A stretch of 64,000 nt of DNA from Plantago ovata (taxonomy: Eukaryota > Streptophyta > Magnoliopsida > Lamiales > Plantaginaceae): the NCBI GenBank assembly GCA_028274465.1, contig CM051458.1, forward strand, positions 10,927,566 to 10,991,565, given 5' to 3'. Below, in pieces: positions 57,901-64,000 of the stretch (positions are counted from its first letter, which is position 1; each line of letters begins with the position of its first letter). The notes under the pieces are model-generated. The model saw only the letters and a list, made by a program, of their open reading frames with translations. It had not been told where the DNA came from and made no database searches. A program made the position numbers and the translations under genes.

Positions 57901-59208
57901 ATCTCCGCCGGTCATAAATTTAGAGCTTACCGACGGATAAGCGTATCCGTCGGTAAGCTTAATTTTTTTTTTTTTTTTGATTTAGTTTTGATATTTAGCG
58001 ACGGATAAGTTATCCGTCGATAAATACCGACGGATCAGAACCTTTTAGCGACGGATAACGAACAAAGTGGTCAACTTTGCTCGTTATCCGTCATCCGTCG
58101 CTAACGAATCCCGATCCGTCGCTATTTACCGACGGATAAAATCCGTCGTTTTATCCGTCGGTAAATTTCTGATTTTTTGTAGTGAGTATTGCAGATATCT
58201 TCGACTTCGACGAAGGAGAAGATTCACCGGACTATTACGAAGACTTGATACCTGTTCTTGCTTTGGAGTATTGTAAGTCTTCTAATTAATGTGTTTGATA
58301 TATATATATATACGCTATATACATGATTAATTAACCTACATGTTAAGAAAATTTTGAAATTCTGCTGCGTACCCTAGGGGTAACTCTGACCATATTTTCT
58401 TACATGTTAGTCACCATGTGTTAGTGAATTTAGGGCTATGTGAGTTGTATGTTGATTCAGGTTCAATCTTTTAACTTTCTCCTTTTCATTTTGTTTTTAC
58501 AGGCATGTTCGTGTAGATTGGGATCCTTTGGACTTGGACTTGTTACTTTGCAATGTTGGATTATTAGAGTTAGCAATTGCATGCATTGTAACTAGTTTAG
58601 AATCTTCGACACCTTATATACATTCGTGTGCAATGAACTTCCAACATTTATCTATTTATATTAATGATTTTCACCATTTTGAGTTTACTTTATGACTCGT
58701 TTCAATGAGGATTATGGACAATTGATGTATATACTGTATGTACAGGTTTTGGTATTATTTTGGCTGTCAAAATAGGGAAAAAAAATTTTTTTTACCCTCC
58801 AAATTTAGCGACGGATGATGTTATCCGTATCTATATATAGCGACGGATTATGTTATCCGTCTCTATATATAGAGACGGTTGAAATTATCCGTCGCTAAAG
58901 AGCTTGAACCACATATAGACACCTGTCACTCTGTCTAGCGACGGATAAGTTTATCCGTCGCTGTATATGCAGACGGATAAGTATTCCGTCCCAACTTTGG
59001 TCAACGATGAAGTTTGCGATGGATCGTTTAATTTGTCGCTGAAAACAGCGACGTATTATATTATCCGTCGCTGATTTCATTAGCGACGCCACTTTTCGCG
59101 ACGTCCTATTTAGCGATGGAGTCTCCGTCGCTAATGCCTGTTAGCGACGGATCGGTAACTGATAGCGACGGATGGTTTCCGTCGCGAAATCCGCTTTTTC
59201 TTGTAGTG

Positions 59209-59710
59209 AATTTACTAAATTAATTAAACAAAATTAGAAAAAAAGGGTTATTTTAATTTATCATCATTCAAATTAACTAATCCAGAATCAATCAAAATAT
59301 ATTAATCAAAATACTAATTTAGATAATATCATATAAACTAGAAACTAGGATAACTTAACTAAATTACATATTTAATCTAATGGGTCCATTGATTTTTAAT
59401 ACCCTGCTAGTTACCCTAATAACAAAAAGAACCTCCTTATGCACACAATTACATTTTAATCCAAAGTCAACACAAATTCATTATTCCAAAATTTGATTTT
59501 GAATAATCCAAACAGCCCTTAGTGTTTTAAATATAAAAAGACAAAAATATTTATTTTTTCCTTTTCTCTTTTTCTTTTTTTCTTTTTTATTTTTCTTTTT
59601 TATTTTTCTTTTTCCTTCTCTTTTTTTCTTTTTTCTTTTTCGTTTTTCCTTTTCTCTTTCTTTTTCACTTCTTCTTCATCTCCGGTACCGGAGGTAGCTC
59701 GGGCAACCGG
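59209..59710. other. Spacer between two CACTA elements
   Basis: AT-rich, with a long CTTTTT low-complexity tract at 59555-59670. The overlapping minus frames are low-complexity Lys/Glu and not genes. Confidence 0.6.
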
Positions 59711-60048
59711 AGCAGACATGCTCCGATCAGAGCATGTTCTCCGATTGGAGCATGTTTGCTCCGATCTGGAGCATTGAAGCTCCAGACCGGAGCATGTTTT
59801 GCTCCGATCTGGAGCTTCAAAGCTCCAGATCGAAGAGCCGATCTGGAGCATTGAAGCTCTAGACCGGAGCATGTTTTTCTCCGATCTGGAGCTTCAAAGC
59901 TCCAGATCGAAGAGCCGATCTGGAACTCTCCGATCTGGAGCTTTGAAGCTCTAGAACGGAGCAAAACATGCTCCGATTTGGAGCGTCAAAGCTCTAGATC
60001 GGAGCATGTTTGCTCCGATCTGGAGCGTTGCGCTCCAGATCGGAGCAA
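59711..60048. repeat. Dense palindrome array
   Basis: Repeated CTCCGATCTGGAGC and its complement GCTCCAGATCGGAG, separated by TTCAAA/TTGAAG loops or GCATGTTT(T)GCTC spacers, fill about 340 bp. Each pair can form a 12-14 bp hairpin, and neighbouring units can pair with each other. It ends 15 bp before the CACTA terminus at 60064. Confidence 0.92.
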
Positions 60049-60796
60049 TATTTTTCTCCCCGACACTACAAGAAAACAACCTTTTAGCGACGGATGGATA
60101 GAAACGGATACCATCCGTCGCTATTTAACTACGGATCGCTAATGCTAGCGACGGATAAGGACGAACTGCACTCTATGCTCAGTTCGTGCCCAGAAAGATC
60201 GAGTTCGTGTTCTAATTAACGACGGATAAATATTATCCGTCGCTATGTGGGCGACGGATAATGTGATCCGTCGCTAAATCTGTTGACCAAGCATTTTTTT
60301 AGTTAAAAGAAAATTGAAAAAATAAATAAAATATCACTTAGCAACGGATTACGTTATCCGTCGCTAAGTCCTCATATACAGACGAGCGACCTTCCTTCTT
60401 CCCCATTTCTGCTCTTCTCTCTTTCTCTTTTTTCCTCTTGTTTTTCTTCTTCGACTTCATCAATCCATCTCCAAACTCATCCAATTCATTCAAATTTGAG
60501 CTCAAATCAAACCCTATCCTACAAGGAGTTCGAATCCCTAATTAATTTGATGGTTTTTCGTCAATTTGAAAGGTAATTAACAAAAACCCTAAATTTTGGG
60601 GTTTTTTGATTGTGATTTTGAATTTGATTTCGATTTTGATTTTGATTTTGATTTTGATTGAATTTGTTCTATGTTTATTGGAGGGCTAGGTACGATTAGC
60701 AAGACACCTCCACCTTCACCGCCACCGCACCGCCGGACCAATTTGAAAGGTTAGTTTCCCTATACTTTAAATTTCAGTTTATTAATTTTGATTTAC

Positions 60797-60964
60797 TGTA
60801 TGTTAATTTTTATTTAGGGTTTAGAGTTTCTTGACTTTTAATTTTTATTTAGGGTTTAGGGTAGTTCGAATCCCTAATTAGGTTTCTGGAAACTGTATGT
60901 TAATTTTTGTTTAGGGTTAGGGTTTCTTGACTTTTAATTTTTATTTAGGGTTTAGGGTAGTTCG
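60797..60964 (+). repeat. Tandem duplication of about 97 bp inside the CACTA
   Basis: Unit 1 is about 60797-60893 (TGTATGTTAATTTTTATTTAGG...TAGGTTTCTGGAAAC). Unit 2 starts at 60894, is cut by the LTR fragment after GAATCCC, and finishes with TAGGTTTCTGGAAA at about 62757. Confidence 0.8.
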
Positions 60965-62752
60965 AATCCCTGTAACGGTACCGTTTTTTTTAAATAAAAT
61001 ATTTTCTCAGAAAATAAAGAAATTTAGAATTTGAAAGTAATGGTAGTCAATAAATGCAATAACAGACTTTGGCGCCAAAACGCTTACAAAATCAAAAGAA
61101 TAACGCTCCAACGGTAACTAAAATATTTCAAAAACCAAATCCAACGGATAGTGAATTTAAATAGTTTTTCTTCTTATTTCGAAAGAACATAAATCCCAGT
61201 GTACACCCAATCCCAACTCTCAGTCACTGGACGCCTAGTCTTGTTTGCCTTCAAAAGAATCTACAAGGAAGGGATTTTGAAAACAGAAAAAGTGTGAGAT
61301 AAAGGATCTCAGTGAGGTTCGAATTTTAACAGACAAAAAAGATAAACAATTTTTAAAACATAAAGAATTTGTAACACATATGATAACATATAGAAACGGA
61401 TAACAGAACAGATGAAACAAACAGACAACAGAACAGAAAAGACAGACAAATAACAGAACAGAGCAGATTTCGTTGGTGCAGCCCGCCTTATTGCTCCTAC
61501 TCCCAGATTTCCCTTGTAACTCCCTCCAGAGATGGCCTTCTCTAGACAGAAACAGAGCCCCGTGTACTTTGGGGAAACAGATCCTACGACCTTAATAGAC
61601 CTCAGCGACTTCTGCCTCGCGTCTAAAAGGGAATAGACTAGGAAATAATCAAATAAACTCGATAGTCCACACTACCCAAGTCTACCTAATCATAACCTAA
61701 TCGACCGGCCAAACAGAAACATACAGAACAGACACAAAGCAGAACAAACAATAACACAATAGAGCTCGAGAAATCGAGAACAATCCTGCAGAATAGTTAG
61801 CACAAAAACAGAATACAGTCTTAAAGGCGGATGCAGAAAATAGTCATACTTAGGACTACATACAGTTGCGGAAGCATACCGAATACAGTACACGTAAATA
61901 TATACATACATACATACATAACACATTGCCTTTCAGGTTTTGCAAATAAATAACTTTGGGGTAAACACTCACCTTGAAGTTGATTGAACTTAGCACGGAT
62001 TAGAAAAGCAGCTACGAAACAACGGATAGCACGGACCCTAAACAGAAACTCCAAGTTATTACCTTAAGTAGGAACGAAAAACGAAACGATAAAGAAGGTA
62101 ATCGGAGAAAAATGTGGGGAAGGTGGGGTTCAAACTCAGGACCTCCAAGTTAGTCAAACAACTACTAACCAACTAAGCTAGAAGAGAAACAATTACTTAA
62201 TTTCACGACAGAAATCAATTAACTCCAACAGTTTTCAGAAACCTGTTTTAAACTCAATTTTTGAAATTACTAAAATGCCCTCAACAGTTAATTGCAAAAC
62301 AGTACCACACCTTTAGCATACTTCAGAACAGTCCTCAAAAGAAATTGAACCTAACAGTTTAGTCCATAAAGCTTGAATTTACCATTTTACCCTCAAAACA
62401 GAAATTACAGAAAAATCCTTTTCAAAAACATAAATCACATTTAAGCCCCACCGTTTTCAAAACATTAACATATAATACCTCCCGGAAATTGAAACTTTCC
62501 TAAACTAGTTCATAGTCAGTCAACCTTGGTCAAACATAATTGCATCCAACTCCTTGGTAAAAAAATGATGAATGATGATTATGGAGAAAGGATGAAGATG
62601 ACGGGTGATGATGATGAATAAAGATGAGTTTCGCTTTTCCTTTCTTTCTCAGGTGGCGGAAGTGAAAATGTGGAGTAGTGGGAAAATGGAGTCAAAAAGG
62701 TAGGTTTAGGGTTTTGAGTGAAATGGGCCAGCTGAACCAAACTTGGGCCAAC
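60965..62752 (-). repeat. Truncated long LTR (same family as 27616-30054)
   Basis: On the minus strand it ends GGTACCGTTACA at 60965, matching the end of the long LTR of the chimeric element, and the block around TTGGTGCAGCCCGCC is shared. The outer AT-rich start of the LTR is missing, and the right flank lost about three bases of the target. The frames within are not genes. Confidence 0.8.
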
Positions 62753-62961
62753 CGATTAGGTTTCTGGAAATGAAATGCTTACTGCTTATTGTAACTCAGT
62801 TCTTAATTTAACTCAATTCTGAAAATGCTTAATAATTAACTCAATAAGCAAAAAGAAAAAAAACATGATTAACTAACTGAGAAAGATAGAAAATATAAAA
62901 AGTCGAATTTTTATTAATAATATGGATTACATATAAAAGTTTCATCCATCAATAGGTAATT

Positions 62962-63230
62962 CTAGTCACTCTTCATCCCCTCGTCCTCGTCCTCATGTAG
63001 GAGCGACCAGTCGATGACATCTTTTGGTTCCAAAAGTTGTTGTTGACATATCTTGCAGAAGACTCCTTGGTCTTCGAAGTGCTCAACCTCCTTGTGCTCA
63101 CAAGGGGGAGGAGTAGGAGATTTGGGGGGAGATGGAGGAAATGCCTTTTGAGAGCTTCCTTCATTTCAGCAAATATTTCGGGATCAACTTGTGGTGGGGG
63201 AGAAGGTGGGGGGAATGTGGGGGTGTTTAT
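62962..63230 (-). pseudogene. CACTA-internal protein remnant with Cys motif, frameshifted
   Basis: On the minus strand one frame reads PPPSPPPQVDPEIFAEMKEA, then near 63143 a one-base shift in an A run leads to FPPSPPKSPTPPPCEHKEVE, then VFCKICQQQLLEP and DEDEGMKSD before a stop at 62964-62962. Both halves look protein-like and the Cys/His spacing (C-x-H...C-x-x-C) suggests a small zinc-binding module. No family is recognised. Confidence 0.45.
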
Positions 63231-64000
63231 TCAAACCTGAATTTGTTAGAGTTTTCCATATTTGTGTGAGAATATGTTAAAATTAGGTAACTTCTTATAG
63301 TTGGTGTTGAGAATTCTAAAGGACAAATATACTTTATTGTTAATGTATTAATGTACACATTCATGTAGCCACATTCATGTATAGGGAAAAATTTATGAGA
63401 CATACATTTATGTAATGACTTTTAGGATTTTCGAAATTAAAGGATTTTTGGTAATATCTAATCATTTTATATATAAAGTGTGATGATGATATACGTATAT
63501 TAGTTCTGATGTGTTGGTTTAGGCTTACCTTGGGTCATAACTAATAGTCTACGTTTATTGAGGATCAGTAAGCGTTTTATTGGTTTTAACCCAATGGTAA
63601 GCCTTACCGACATTTAATCGAACTGATTGTATTTAACTGAACACACCATCATAGTAATATGGTTTACATGCATAAAAAATACAAACACACTGTCCTTCGG
63701 ACACACCATCACTTCCATATATATAGATTGATGAATGGTATGGTACTTGGCCTGGGCTTGTGAATGATTGTAGTATGCTGGTATCGTAACAACAACTTTT
63801 CTAATGCCGTTGTTACTGTACCAGCGTATTTCAGCCATTCTCAAAGTTTAGTTCAATATCGTAATCATGTAAACCCTCTATTTTTAATAAGTTGTATATA
63901 CATAATGTAGTATGTGAGCAAGAAATGTGTCTGGATGTTTAGGAGTTTGAAGTCTCCATCTTTAGTCAGTAACTAAAGATGGAGATTTCAAGATCCTAAA

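Larger units (their letters stand above)
54670..58184 (-). mobile_element. CACTA element nested in the solo LTR
   Basis: Ends CACCACAAGAACCGG and ATTTTTTGTAGTG, with TSD AGT at 54667-54669 and 58185-58187. The other LTR copy shows the empty site (AATCAAAGTATAGCAGAT at 6604). Subterminal TACCGACGGATAA repeats dominate both ends, with some TAGCGACGGATAA on the right. It carries one intact TNP-like gene but no recognisable Transposase_21 (TNP2/TnpD) gene, so it probably depends on a partner for cleavage. Confidence 0.92.
52843..58404 (+). repeat. Solo LTR (same family as 4687-6844), interrupted by a CACTA
   Basis: Starts TGATATTGTATATG and ends TTTTCTTACA, with TSD TGTTA at 52838-52842 and 58405-58409. 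No PBS or internal region follows, so it is a solo LTR left by recombination between two LTRs. Without the nested CACTA it is about 2.04 kb. It lacks a stretch around the GGGTCCCGAAATCGGGACCC hairpin seen in the other copy. Confidence 0.92.
50922..59208 (+). mobile_element. CACTA element with nested insertions
   Basis: Ends CACTACAAGAAATCAGG and CCGCTTTTTCTTGTAGTG, with TSD AAT at 50919-50921 and 59209-59211. Subterminal TAGCGACGGAT repeats lie at 50937-51210 and 58805-59195. Removing the solo LTR at 52843-58404 and one TSD copy leaves an original element of about 2.7 kb. There is no transposase gene. Confidence 0.88.
60064..64000 (+). mobile_element. CACTA element, right end outside the window
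   Basis: Starts CACTACAAGAAAACAAC, with TAGCGACGGATAA-type subterminal repeats to about 60370, then a CT-rich leader (60388-60500). Shared interior DNA with the element at 50922 (63475-63550) shows it continues through the LTR fragment to the window edge. No right terminus is visible by 64000. From 63245 to 64000 I see no gene, apart from a CATA-rich microsatellite-like patch on the left side of the region inside the LTR (61903-61920). Confidence 0.8.

Noticed and set aside
59600..59964. Minus-strand frames over the palindrome array
   Set aside because: They are repeats of SRASMLQIG-type peptides created by the array and end in Lys/Glu low complexity.

Overview
This window is plant nuclear DNA: AT-rich, with GT-AG introns, plant transposon families and one plant immune-receptor gene. 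The receptor resembles the asterid R1 / late-blight type of coiled-coil NLR, so an asterid eudicot (possibly Lamiales) is likely; that placement is inference. There are no operons, CRISPR arrays, phage genes or other prokaryotic features. About four fifths of the window is transposable elements, many nested. Element boundaries were checked by finding target-site duplications (TSDs), terminal motifs, primer-binding sites (PBS) and polypurine tracts (PPT) by eye.

Layout. 1-3070: right part of a PIF/Harbinger element on the minus strand, with an intact three-exon transposase and the start of its Myb/SANT partner. 3950-10838: a decayed LINE used as a landing pad, containing a 2.2 kb LTR plus PBS (4687-6863), a CACTA remnant (about 7232-8676), a complete 287 bp TRIM (9081-9367) and a small inverted-repeat element (about 10169-10578). 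12005-17050: a Mutator-like (MULE) transposase with one frameshift, a 250 bp tandem repeat, and a B3-domain gene piece. 18630-21821: an NLR gene whose second exon adds a ZZ zinc finger. 23828-31013: decayed Copia-1 (TSD GTGAA) carrying a 2.9 kb chimeric insertion with a 5S-RNA-derived Cassandra-type LTR at one end and an unrelated long LTR at the other (TSD ACATG). 31399-36502: young Copia-2 (TSD ATATG). 36.8-38.8 kb: LINE and Helitron remnants and a Stowaway MITE. 38821-41868: a CACTA fragment and a complete CACTA (TSD TAA), each carrying a tRNA-Pro-like sequence; the complete one also holds pieces that look like captured kinase and SAM-domain exons. 41919-50072: Copia-3, Sirevirus-like (TSD GTAAC). 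50922-59208: a CACTA (TSD AAT) containing a solo LTR (52843-58404, TSD TGTTA), which itself contains a second CACTA (54670-58184, TSD AGT) with an intact six-exon TNP-like gene. 59711-60048: a dense palindrome array. 60064 to the end: the left part of another CACTA carrying a truncated long LTR.

The only gene likely to serve the host is the NLR-ZZ gene; the B3 gene and the fragment near 50.5 kb are uncertain. The most notable signals are the NLR-ZZ fusion, the LTR-mismatched retroelement with two kinds of pol III promoter-like sequence, the gene- and tRNA-carrying CACTA family, and the three-level nest with readable TSDs. All family assignments come from motif recognition; no database search was run.
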